Source of the DNA: an uncultured Lachnospiraceae bacterium | GTDB taxonomy: Bacteria; Bacillota; Clostridia; Lachnospirales; Lachnospiraceae | Length of the DNA: 14,427 nucleotides | NCBI GenBank assembly: GCA_900555195.1 | Contig: USKC01000043.1 | Span: 1 to 14,427, forward strand | Direction: 5' to 3' | Shown: positions 8,659 through 14,280 of the stretch, piece after piece | How positions within the stretch are numbered: position 1 is the stretch's first letter | How the letters are laid out: every line of letters begins with the position of its first letter | Program-made: the position numbers and the translations under genes | Notes under the pieces: generated by a model | The model's database searches: none | What the model was told of the DNA's origin: nothing | The model's input: only the letters and a program-made list of their open reading frames with translations

Positions 8659-8755
8659 ATACTGGGGTTTCGCTGATTTCGTCCAAAATGTCAGAGGGTA
8701 AATCCCTGCGACTGTCTACTGAAAATCAAACTAGAAAGAGAGGTGGATGGCCGAA

Positions 8756-8775
8756 CGGCATATTGCAATATGCCG
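8756..8775. repeat. 20-bp perfect palindrome
   Basis: CGGCATATTGCAATATGCCG is its own reverse complement with no spacer. It lies about 380 bases upstream of parA, in the only sizeable gap of the partition operon's upstream region. Perfect two-fold symmetry suits a dimeric DNA-binding protein, such as a ParB centromere site or an operator. As RNA it could fold into a hairpin. Confidence 0.85.
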
Positions 8776-8799
8776 ATACAATTTGATGAAACTGCGTAA

Positions 8800-8838
8800 G
8801 GGACTAGCGGGAACTTTCCATCCTGCTGGTCCCTTTTT
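8800..8838 (+). terminator. Strong intrinsic terminator before the par-rep operon
   Basis: GGGACTAGCGGGA (8800-8812) pairs with TCCTGCTGGTCCC (8821-8833) over 13 positions, using G-U pairs, around an 8-base loop. TTTTT (8834-8838) follows. It ends the leader-like RNA and also blocks read-through from the chromosomal genes into the element, unless it is conditionally opened. Confidence 0.88.
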
Positions 8839-8891
8839 GTTTCAAAATGACCCAATATGGCAATGCTATCAATAAACAGGAGGAGTTGTCT

Positions 8892-9104
8892 ATGAAACAG
8901 GGTGTTTTAGTTTTTGATGAGGAATATGAAAGGATGGATATCCGGTTTGATTTAAACGATTATTATGGAGGATTACACTGCGGTACACCAATGGATGTTT
9001 TGGTTGGAAATCGTTGGATTCCCACTAGGATCGAATTGGGAAATGCTTGGTATTTGGTAGGGATAAGAACTTCAGAACTAACGGGATTGCGCGTGCGGAT
9101 TTAA
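8892..9104 (+). CDS. DUF5348-type small protein
   Basis: The 70-residue product has no known biochemical role. Its sequence (VFDEEYERMDIRF, then YYGGLHCGTPMDVLV, WIPTRIELG and WYLVGI) resembles what I recall of DUF5348 proteins, which are small, probably beta-rich and common in mobile elements of Clostridia. The ATG at 8892 is chosen over an in-frame ATG at 8847 because AGGAGGAG (8878-8885) lies 6 bases upstream. The family pattern also begins at M-K-Q-G. It has no membrane segment or signal. It is the first gene of the par-rep operon, 52 bases before parA, and follows a terminator, so its expression may depend on read-through or a promoter I could not find. Family assignment is from memory. 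Confidence 0.78.
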   Translation: MKQGVLVFDEEYERMDIRFDLNDYYGGLHCGTPMDVLVGNRWIPTRIELGNAWYLVGIRTSELTGLRVRI

Positions 9105-9156
9105 AGTGGCTGGAGACAAAAACATAAGAAAGGGCCTTGGATAAGCAGGAGGAGAT

Positions 9157-9933
9157 ATGAGCAAGACGATTATAGTTGCCAACCAAAAGGGAGGCGTTGC
9201 AAAGACAAGTACAGTGCGTAATCTGTCTTATTCCCTTGCTGAATTGGGAAAACATGTTTTAGCGGTAGATTTTGATCCGCAGTTTAACCTGACTACAAGC
9301 TTTGGGATAATGCAGAAAGAAATCCGTCATACAACGGGAACGCTGATTACCAGCATGCTTATGGAAGAGGAATTGCCGAATAAGGGAGAATACATACAGC
9401 ATATTGGTAAGGTGGATTTGTTGCCCTCAAGCAGAATGCTGACTGTCGCGGAGGTAAACTTATTGATGACACCTGATAGTGACGATTACCTCACTTCGCT
9501 TCTGTCACCATTAAAACAATCTTATGATTATATTATTGTAGATACCAATCCGTCTCTGGGTTCCCTGACAATTAATGCGTTGACGGCGGCCGATGAAGTA
9601 ATCATACCGATTGATCCGGAACTGTTTGCGCTCACAGGTTTACAAGCTTTACTAGATACGATTAAAAAAATCAAAAAGAAATTAAATCCAGAAATAAAAG
9701 TACGCGGTATCCTTTTTACCAAATGCAATAATCGTACTCTTTTATATGCCAGGACTTATAAACAGGTCGTTGAAAGTTTTCAATCATTACCGGTTTTTCA
9801 TTGCCAGATTCCTAATACGATAAGGGTGGGCGACGCAAACAGTTATGGTATGAGTGTTATGGAGATGGACAGAATGAACCCAGCCGCGATAGCATATATG
9901 GAATTGGCGAAGGAGGTGATGGAAAATGGCTAA
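9157..9933 (+). CDS. parA: ParA/Soj-type partition ATPase
   Basis: ParA ATPases bind non-specific DNA when ATP-bound and, with ParB, position replicons for segregation. The 258-residue product has the deviant Walker A KGGVAKTS (11-18, with signature Lys11 and catalytic Lys16), the A' motif VDFDPQ (37-42) and the Walker B strand YIIVDTNPS with Asp near residue 129. Ala15 replaces the more usual Gly, a change often seen in Firmicutes. There is no N-terminal helix-turn-helix extension, so it is the short Soj/type Ib form and is unlikely to repress its own operon. AGGAGGAG (9147-9154) precedes the ATG. Its 3' end overlaps parB by 8 bases, which indicates coupled translation. The protein helps maintain the excised or plasmid form of the element. 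Confidence 0.94.
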   Translation: MSKTIIVANQKGGVAKTSTVRNLSYSLAELGKHVLAVDFDPQFNLTTSFGIMQKEIRHTTGTLITSMLMEEELPNKGEYIQHIGKVDLLPSSRMLTVAEVNLLMTPDSDDYLTSLLSPLKQSYDYIIVDTNPSLGSLTINALTAADEVIIPIDPELFALTGLQALLDTIKKIKKKLNPEIKVRGILFTKCNNRTLLYARTYKQVVESFQSLPVFHCQIPNTIRVGDANSYGMSVMEMDRMNPAAIAYMELAKEVMENG

Positions 9934-10936
9934 AAAAATACCAAGGATAAGATCTATGGATGAACTTTTGGGGTTGGAAGATGCGGAACAAGAATTCTCA
10001 GAAGAGACAGGACAAGGAGTAAAAGAAAACAGAGTCGAATACCTGTCTCCGGCCTCAATTCGGATGTTCCGAAGCCATCCTTTTCATTTGTATGAGGGTG
10101 ATAGACTGAAAGAACTTGTGGAAAGCATTTCCCAAAATGGAATCTTAGTTCCTGCCATTGTGCGGAAGATTGAACCGGACGAGAATGGATACTGCTATGA
10201 AATGTTGGCAGGCCACAACAGGCAGCAAGGGGCAATGATTGCAGGATTGGATAAAATTCCATGTATTGTAAAAGAGGGGCTATCCGATAAGGAGGCGTGG
10301 ATATATGTAATAGAAACAAATGTAATACAGCGTTCTTTTACAGAATTATGTCCTTCGGAGAAAGCGGCTATTTTATCCGTCCGATACCAAAAAGTGATTT
10401 CTCAGGGAAAAAGGAATGATATTATAAAAGAAATAAAGAGGCTTGAAAACGGATGGGATGAGGACGGGGAAACCACCTGTGGAAATGAGTTCCACAAGTC
10501 TCGAGATACTCTTGGCGCTGAATACGATCTTACAGGGCGGATGGTAGCAAATTATCTGCGTATTAATGAATTACTTCCAACTCTAAAAAAACGAATAGAT
10601 AATGGAGAAATTACCTTATCATCTGGAGTGAATTTATCTTATTTGTCAGAAGAGGAGCAGGGGATTTTAGAACATATTCTGAGCGAAGGTGTATGCAAAA
10701 TAAATTCACGAAATGCAGTATTGCTGAGAGGCAGCCATGGGAAATTAACGGATGAATTAATGCGGGAAATTCTGATTGGAAACAGAAATGTAACTGTTGC
10801 AAAACCGATTACATTCAAAATAAAGCCTGCCATCTATCAAAAATATTTTACAGACAAAATCAGTCAAAAAGAGTTTGATAATATTATAGATCAGGCTCTA
10901 TCCCTTTACTTTGCGGAAGGCAAAACAGCAGAGTAG
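9926..10936 (+). CDS. parB: ParB/Spo0J-family partition protein
   Basis: ParB binds centromere-like sites and stimulates ParA. The 336-residue product has a ParB N-terminal domain (about 36-118): HPFHLYEGDRLKELVESISQNGILVPAIVR, then YEMLAGHNRQQGA. These are followed by the ETNVIQRSF helix (130-138) and a central helix-turn-helix (about 195-217, EYDLTGRMVANYLRINELL). The CTP-binding GERR box of chromosomal ParB is GHNR (96-99) here, a variant common in element-encoded ParB proteins. An insertion rich in charged residues (170-195) separates the N-domain helices from the HTH. The start inside the end of parA and the shared operon make the pairing secure. The 20-bp palindrome at 8756-8775 is a candidate target but is not shown to be one. 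Confidence 0.92.
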   Translation: MAKKIPRIRSMDELLGLEDAEQEFSEETGQGVKENRVEYLSPASIRMFRSHPFHLYEGDRLKELVESISQNGILVPAIVRKIEPDENGYCYEMLAGHNRQQGAMIAGLDKIPCIVKEGLSDKEAWIYVIETNVIQRSFTELCPSEKAAILSVRYQKVISQGKRNDIIKEIKRLENGWDEDGETTCGNEFHKSRDTLGAEYDLTGRMVANYLRINELLPTLKKRIDNGEITLSSGVNLSYLSEEEQGILEHILSEGVCKINSRNAVLLRGSHGKLTDELMREILIGNRNVTVAKPITFKIKPAIYQKYFTDKISQKEFDNIIDQALSLYFAEGKTAE

Positions 10937-10958
10937 GAATGGCTTGGAGAACCAGAAG

Positions 10959-12188
10959 ATGAAAGAGATGCTGTTGGACTATTTTTATGGAACACAAGCG
11001 GAACAATTTAACTTTTATAGGCTTCCAAAGATTCTCATAACGGATAAGCGGTTTCAAGGAATATCCAGCGACGCTAAGATCCTATATGGCATTATGCTTG
11101 ATAGGATGTCTTTGTCAATGAAAAATAAATGGATAGATGAAGAAAATAGGGTGTATATCATTTTTACTTTGGAAGATGTGATGGAAACATTTACATGCAG
11201 CGAAAGGAAGGCAAGCCGTCTATTGAATGAACTGGATTCCAGAACAGGAATTGGTCTGATTGAAAAGAGACGTCAAGGACTTGGAAAACCGAATATCATT
11301 TATCTGAAAAATTTTATTTCAGAACAGGGGATAGCCGTTTCTGCAGGAAAGAAAGAAGGTGAAAATGAACAACGTAGAGACTGCCAGATTGTACAACTTC
11401 AGAATAGCCAAATTTGGCAACTCTGCGATAAGAAAAAAGAAGAGGGCAGAGACCAGATATCTGCGTATACGCCGGTTGAAGGGAATAAACAAGAGCAGTG
11501 TCAGATAAAAGAAGATAAAAGACAAGAATCAAGCGAACCTCCTATTATGGAAGCGTCTTCTCAGAGTGGCCAAATTTGGCAACTCAAGAGTTGCAAGATT
11601 AATCCTGTAAACAAAATTCAGGAGAAGAGCTTGTCTGTATCTTCTTCAAAAGATGCTCAGAATGGTCAAAAATGGCAGATCCAGAATAGCCAGAATAGAC
11701 TACTCCAGAGTAGCCATAATTTACTGACTAATAAGACTGATAATAAAAAAACTGATCACAGTAAGATGGATACTATCTATCCATCGTTCCATCTTTCTAA
11801 AAGTGATCTTTCATTTGAAGATTATGAGCAGCTTATTAGAAAGCAAATTGAGTATGACTATTTAAAAGCAGATTGTAGAAAAGGGGATGAAGCTTGTCTG
11901 GATGAATTGGTAGAAATTATAGCTGAAACCCTCTGTATTGTGGATGATTCTATTAGAATCGGGAATAAAAACTATACTAGTGATGTTATTCGGAATAGGT
12001 TTATGCGATTAGATGCTTCGCATATTCGGTATGTGATGGATTGTCTGCATAAAAATACGACCAATATCAAAAATATCAAGGCTTATCTGCTCGCTGCATT
12101 GTTGAATGCGCCGTTAACAATTGATAATGCATATAGATCCCAGGCCAACTATGATTTATATGCTGCGGATGAATCATCTATACATTGA
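10959..12188 (+). CDS. RepA_N/DUF6017 replication initiator
   Basis: This is a plasmid-type initiator that would bind iterons and start replication of the element. The 409-residue product has an N-terminal RepA_N winged-helix domain: YGTQAEQFNFYRLPKILITDKRF (about 10-32), SSDAKILYGIMLDRMSLS, then VYIIFTLEDVMETFTCSERKASRLLNELD and GIGLIEKRRQGLGKPNIIYLKNF (to about 120). A polar, glutamine-rich linker (about 125-280) and a C-terminal DUF6017 domain (about 285-395, with IRNRFMRLDASHIRYVMDC and IKNIKAYLLAALLNAP) complete it. The ATG at 10959 has GGAG (10946-10949) 9 bases upstream and is preferred to an in-frame TTG at 10911 that lies inside parB. The linker is encoded by 24-bp repeats giving 8-residue copies such as SQIWQLCD, which may be the origin itself. 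It is the last gene of the par-rep operon. Confidence 0.92.
   Translation: MKEMLLDYFYGTQAEQFNFYRLPKILITDKRFQGISSDAKILYGIMLDRMSLSMKNKWIDEENRVYIIFTLEDVMETFTCSERKASRLLNELDSRTGIGLIEKRRQGLGKPNIIYLKNFISEQGIAVSAGKKEGENEQRRDCQIVQLQNSQIWQLCDKKKEEGRDQISAYTPVEGNKQEQCQIKEDKRQESSEPPIMEASSQSGQIWQLKSCKINPVNKIQEKSLSVSSSKDAQNGQKWQIQNSQNRLLQSSHNLLTNKTDNKKTDHSKMDTIYPSFHLSKSDLSFEDYEQLIRKQIEYDYLKADCRKGDEACLDELVEIIAETLCIVDDSIRIGNKNYTSDVIRNRFMRLDASHIRYVMDCLHKNTTNIKNIKAYLLAALLNAPLTIDNAYRSQANYDLYAADESSIH
11383..11736 (+). repeat. 24-bp iteron-like repeats inside the rep gene
   Basis: Units of 24 bases begin at 11383, 11407, 11569, 11665, 11689 and 11713, with a poor copy at 11593. They share a core like GCCAAATTTGGCAACT followed by an A/T-rich tail ending AGAATA. 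Two clusters are directly tandem (11383-11430 and 11665-11736). All keep the same codon phase and encode degenerate 8-residue repeats in the initiator's linker. RepA_N plasmids such as pSK41 carry their origin within the rep coding region, so these are candidate initiator binding sites. Protein-level repetition alone is the alternative. Confidence 0.7.
11569..11594. repeat. Nested palindromes at the centre of the iterons
   Basis: GCCAAATTTGGC (11569-11580) is a perfect 12-bp palindrome and also occurs at 11407-11418. It overlaps a second inverted repeat, GCAACTC-AA-GAGTTGC (11579-11594). This symmetry inside a coding region is not required by the protein sequence and marks a likely protein-binding or strand-opening site. 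Confidence 0.7.
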
Positions 12189-12215
12189 AGTAATTTGATG
12201 TTTTAGACGTATAAT
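12185..12215 (+). promoter_or_regulatory. Possible promoter for the 12297 gene
   Basis: TTGAAG (12185-12190) is followed after 19 bases by a perfect TATAAT (12210-12215). The spacing is longer than ideal. A start near 12222 would put the hairpin at 12232-12264 right at the 5' end of the transcript. Confidence 0.35.
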
Positions 12216-12231
12216 TGAATATATCAATAAC

Positions 12232-12264
12232 AAGGACAGGCAAAGTACCTATTTGTCTGTCCTT
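12232..12264 (+). terminator. Hairpin after rep: terminator or 5' stem-loop
   Basis: AAGGACAGGCAAA (12232-12244) pairs with TTTGTCTGTCCTT (12252-12264) at all 13 positions, one as G-U, around a 7-base loop. The following ATGTTTTGC has only a short T run. It probably ends the par-rep operon, though it may be leaky. It could instead protect or attenuate a transcript of the next gene. Confidence 0.6.
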
Positions 12265-12296
12265 ATGTTTTGCAGATTAAAAAGGGAGTATGAGTT

Positions 12297-12821
12297 ATGA
12301 ATAATGGGAAAGAAGAAAAAAAGAAATCTATCTACCACGATACATGGATGCTATTAAAAAAGTACCGAGATGTTGTATGGAGCCTCGAATTGTCCGTTCA
12401 GCAAGTGCGTAACAGATTTCAGATAGAATATGGCAGTACAGTAGACGAATTCCTTGATTCAATTTATTGTGCCGGCGCTGATATTGGGGGGAGTGATATA
12501 GAATATCATGCTAGGAGTATTGAACGAAGTAGAAATATGCTTAGACTTTTGGATTCTTCGATCGATTTACTTCGTAAAAAACACAAATATGGCGAGGATT
12601 ATTACTGGGTATTGTACTATGCGTTTCTTTCTCCCCAAAAGCTCCAGAACGTAGAAGAGATTATAGAAAAATTACATTCTCATATCCGAGATATTAGTAT
12701 ACGAACCTATTATCGTAAACGCAAAGAGGCGATTGAAGCGTTAAGTTCAGTTCTGTGGGGATATACATCTAAAGATAGTTTGGATGTGCTGGAACATTTT
12801 TTCCCTGAGCATGAATTTTAG
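12297..12821 (+). CDS. Uncharacterised protein with regulator-like C-terminus
   Basis: I do not recognise this 174-residue protein with certainty. It is hydrophilic, with no membrane segment or signal, and is mostly helical. It starts with a lysine-rich MNNGKEEKKKS. The C-terminal third (about 115-155) reads LQNVEEIIEKLHSHIRDISIRTYYRKRKEAIEALSSVLWG. This resembles the DNA-binding end of ArpU/RinA-type and sigma-70-region-4-like regulators (a turn, then R-T-Y-Y-R-x-R-x-E-A-I-x-x-L-x-x-x-L-W-G). A role in transcription control of the element is therefore a reasonable guess. The ATG at 12297 has GGGAG (12284-12288) 8 bases upstream. It stands alone between a hairpin and a bidirectional terminator, converging on the leftward genes. 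It belongs to the AT-rich element DNA. Confidence 0.75.
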   Translation: MNNGKEEKKKSIYHDTWMLLKKYRDVVWSLELSVQQVRNRFQIEYGSTVDEFLDSIYCAGADIGGSDIEYHARSIERSRNMLRLLDSSIDLLRKKHKYGEDYYWVLYYAFLSPQKLQNVEEIIEKLHSHIRDISIRTYYRKRKEAIEALSSVLWGYTSKDSLDVLEHFFPEHEF

Positions 12822-12865
12822 AAAGAAAACATCAAGTGGTTTGTTCCAATTTATTCAAATGTTAA

Positions 12866-12915
12866 AAAGAAGAAGCCTTCAATTATGGATATAACGCGAT
12901 TGAGGCTTCTTCTTT
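12866..12915. terminator. Bidirectional terminator between convergent genes
   Basis: AAAGAAGAAGCCTTCAAT (12866-12883) pairs with ATTGAGGCTTCTTCTTT (12899-12915), with one bulged base. The arms carry A and T runs on their outer sides, giving U-rich ends in both directions. It serves the rightward gene ending at 12821 and the leftward gene ending at 12945. Confidence 0.85.
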
Positions 12916-12944
12916 AACTACGATATATTCTAATTTAGAAAAAA

Positions 12945-13157
12945 CTATTTGCTTATTTCAGCCAAGACTTCTGCTACTGTTTTTCCGGACTCCTGAATTT
13001 TTTCATAGAGCGCTTTCAGGTCAGCTTCTTCTTTGCACTGTAAAATCTCTTTTCGGCGGTTTTTTAACTGCTTAAGTAATTCAGAGGTTTTTTCGATTTC
13101 TTTCTCTAAATAATTTAATTCCTCTTCAAGTGTCATGTTCTTTTTCCTTCTTGCCAT
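12945..13157 (-). CDS. Small coiled-coil protein of unknown function
   Basis: The 70-residue product is charged and predicted helical. A basic start (MARRKKN) leads into a heptad-like stretch TLEEELNYLEKEIEKTSELLKQLKNRRKEIL (about 9-39), suggesting a coiled coil. A second helix, LKALYEKIQESGKTVAEVLAEISK, ends the protein. The overall plan, a short coiled coil followed by a small helix, resembles DUF4315-type proteins of conjugative elements, but I cannot assign it. AAGGAGGT lies 5 bases before the ATG, a near-perfect ribosome binding site. A plausible promoter lies at 13206-13233. It is transcribed leftward and ends at the bidirectional terminator. A DNA-binding or adaptor role is only a guess. 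Confidence 0.8.
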   Translation of the reverse strand: MARRKKNMTLEEELNYLEKEIEKTSELLKQLKNRRKEILQCKEEADLKALYEKIQESGKTVAEVLAEISK

Positions 13158-13205
13158 GTGTACCTCCTTTTAAGCATTTTGGAATTTTGACTCATTTGTT
13201 CCGAT

Positions 13206-13233
13206 ATCATATTTTACTATATACTTTTATCAA
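13206..13233 (-). promoter_or_regulatory. Promoter of the small coiled-coil gene
   Basis: Read leftward, TTGATA (13233-13228) and TATGAT (13211-13206) are separated by 16 bases and match sigma-A boxes at 5/6 each. A start near 13199 would give a leader of about 42 bases before the ATG at 13157. Confidence 0.5.
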
Positions 13234-13291
13234 TGAATAGTAAAGAAAAAAATAAGAAAGATTTTTAAACGGTATATATCCTATGATTATC

Positions 13292-13360
13292 CTAATTTTT
13301 CTTTAAACATGGAACCCCGCCCAATTTCCAGGCAGGGTTCCATGTTTAAAGGAAAATTAG
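13292..13360. repeat. 30-bp inverted repeat overlapping a stop codon
   Basis: The arms 13292-13321 and 13331-13360 are complementary at 28 of 30 positions around a 9-base loop. The core is TTTAAACATGGAACCC on one side and GGGTTCCATGTTTAAA on the other. The right arm contains the TAA stop (13357-13359) of the leftward sigma-like gene. Neither outer side carries a clear T run, so it is an imperfect terminator. It may act as a terminator, an RNA 3'-end stabiliser or a palindromic repeat unit. Confidence 0.85.
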
Positions 13361-13785
13361 AATTCTTTCTTCAGTTTTCTTAAAATCTTTTCTTTCCGAT
13401 TTATAATTGTTTTTCTGGATACCCCCTTTCTCCTTGCAAACTCTGCAGCTGAAATATCTTCATAAAACAAGGCATAAATTAGTTCCAGTTCACTATCCGT
13501 TAGGCACATCAAAGCTTTCCTCAGCTTTTCCTTTAGGAGTTCTTGCAAAACGAATGTTTCTACATCTGTTGTGTCCTGGAAAAAATAACCTTGGTCGTTT
13601 AAAGCATCTATAGAAATTTCTCTTGGGGGCATTTTGATGTATTCTCCGCTTTGCGCATCCTTATAAGTTCTTCCATATTTTAAATCACTCATAAAGTAAC
13701 GTTCTTTACGGAGGCCTTTATAATATGTATAGTAGACATCTTCTGAAACTTCTATTTCTATTCCATTTATCTTGATAATGTACAT
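13357..13785 (-). CDS. Sigma-70 region-4-like regulator of the element
   Basis: The 142-residue product resembles short sigma-70-like proteins of Tn916/Tn1549-type conjugative elements. The N-terminal part, MYIIKINGIEIEVSEDVYYTYYKGLRKERYF, matches their conserved opening (a short strand pair, then V-x-E-x-V-Y). The C-terminal part (about 80-142) is a region-4-type helix-turn-helix: LLKEKLRKALMCLTDSELELIYALFYED, then SAAEFARRKGVSRKTIINRKEKILRKLKK. Such proteins probably direct or modulate transcription of transfer genes. No region 2 is present, so it may not be a full sigma factor. The ATG at 13785 is chosen because GAGGT lies 7 bases upstream; the open frame extends to 13986, but that extension crosses a terminator and has no family similarity. 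Its stop lies within the long inverted repeat at 13292-13360. Confidence 0.83.
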   Translation of the reverse strand: MYIIKINGIEIEVSEDVYYTYYKGLRKERYFMSDLKYGRTYKDAQSGEYIKMPPREISIDALNDQGYFFQDTTDVETFVLQELLKEKLRKALMCLTDSELELIYALFYEDISAAEFARRKGVSRKTIINRKEKILRKLKKEF

Positions 13786-13917
13786 ATACCATACCTCATC
13801 CTTTTTAAATTTTGGACTTCTGCATAGGCAGAAATGATTTATAGTATTTGGGATAGGTAGTGGTACAGGAGGAGATCTGGCCCGTTTTGGGATGGGAGCA
13901 AAAGAAAATAGAAAATT

Positions 13918-13956
13918 AAAAAACAGCTTCATCATTTGGGAAAAATGATGAGGCTG
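13918..13956 (-). terminator. Leftward intrinsic terminator
   Basis: CAGCTTCATCATTT (13924-13937) and AAATGATGAGGCTG (13943-13956) form a 14-bp stem with one G-U pair and a 5-base loop. Read leftward it is followed by TTTTTTAATTTT. It ends a transcript coming from the right and separates it from the sigma-like gene. Confidence 0.85.
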
Positions 13957-14069
13957 CCTTTGTAAAAACAGGAAATATTTTGTCATGCATTGACCTCACT
14001 ATTTGTCCGGTTTTTAAAAATGCATTGCAATTTCCGCTTTCGGCATAAAATATACCGCTAAAAATTGAA

Positions 14070-14171
14070 TTAAAAATAAAACCTGTTTAGCACCAAATTA
14101 TTTACTTCTTGAAATGTATGAGAATGAAATATTTTTGAGCATTTTGATAAGGTAGAATTCATACGTTTCAT
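14070..14171 (-). CDS. Possible 33-codon small ORF
   Basis: Read leftward, an ATG at 14171 opens 33 codons beginning MKRMNSTLSKCSKIF, ending at TAA (14072-14070). AGAGAGG (14187-14181) lies 9 bases before it. A terminator follows about 110 bases later. No promoter, similarity or codon signal backs it up, so it may be chance. Confidence 0.22.
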   Translation of the reverse strand: MKRMNSTLSKCSKIFHSHTFQEVNNLVLNRFYF

Positions 14172-14213
14172 ATGTTTTAACCTCTCTCAGAAATGCTGTG
14201 TTTAAATTCAAAT

Positions 14214-14240
14214 AAAAACGGACTGAATGACTCAGTCCGT
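14214..14240 (-). terminator. Leftward intrinsic terminator
   Basis: ACGGACTGA (14218-14226) and TCAGTCCGT (14232-14240) form a perfect 9-bp stem with a 5-base loop. Read leftward it is followed by TTTTTATTTG. It lies 40 bases past the stop of the leftward reading frame at 14281 and supports that frame being the end of a real gene. Confidence 0.85.
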
Positions 14241-14280
14241 TCATATAATTGTTTGAAATTCCTTGGAATTCAATGATTTA

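Larger units (their letters stand above)
8640..8838 (+). ncRNA. Candidate structured RNA or attenuated leader
   Basis: About 200 bases between the spoVT fragment and the first element operon have no convincing reading frame but several potential stems: CGG-AAAG-CCG (8644-8653), AGGG-TAAAT-CCCT (8695-8707), the 20-base palindrome at 8756-8775, and a strong terminator at 8800-8838. A run of stems closed by a terminator just before an operon suggests an attenuated leader or an independent small RNA, such as a copy-control or regulatory RNA. No promoter with both boxes was found, and I do not recognise the sequence as a known RNA family. Confidence 0.35.
13786..14280. other. AT-rich gap, mostly without clear genes
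   Basis: Nearly 500 bases hold no convincing gene. I see two leftward terminators (13918-13956 and 14214-14240) and one weak small ORF (14070-14171). There is an inverted repeat GAAATGTATGA/TCATACGTTTC (14111-14121 and 14159-14169, 10 of 11 pairs). A near-palindrome TTGAAATTCC-TT-GGAATTCAA (14253-14273) lies just after the stop of the leftward gene remnant. No good promoter for the sigma-like gene was found upstream of 13785. Confidence 0.6.

Noticed and set aside
10911..10958. TTG start for the replication initiator
   Set aside because: It lies inside the end of parB. The ATG at 10959 has a Shine-Dalgarno and places the RepA_N motif at the usual distance from the N-terminus.
11383..11736. 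Regular repeats as a possible CRISPR array
   Set aside because: The units are degenerate, partly tandem without spacers, inside a continuous coding frame, and no cas gene is near.
13786..13986. N-terminal extension of the sigma-like protein to 13986
   Set aside because: The extension crosses a leftward terminator, lacks a ribosome binding site and does not fit the family, whose start matches MYIIKING at 13785.
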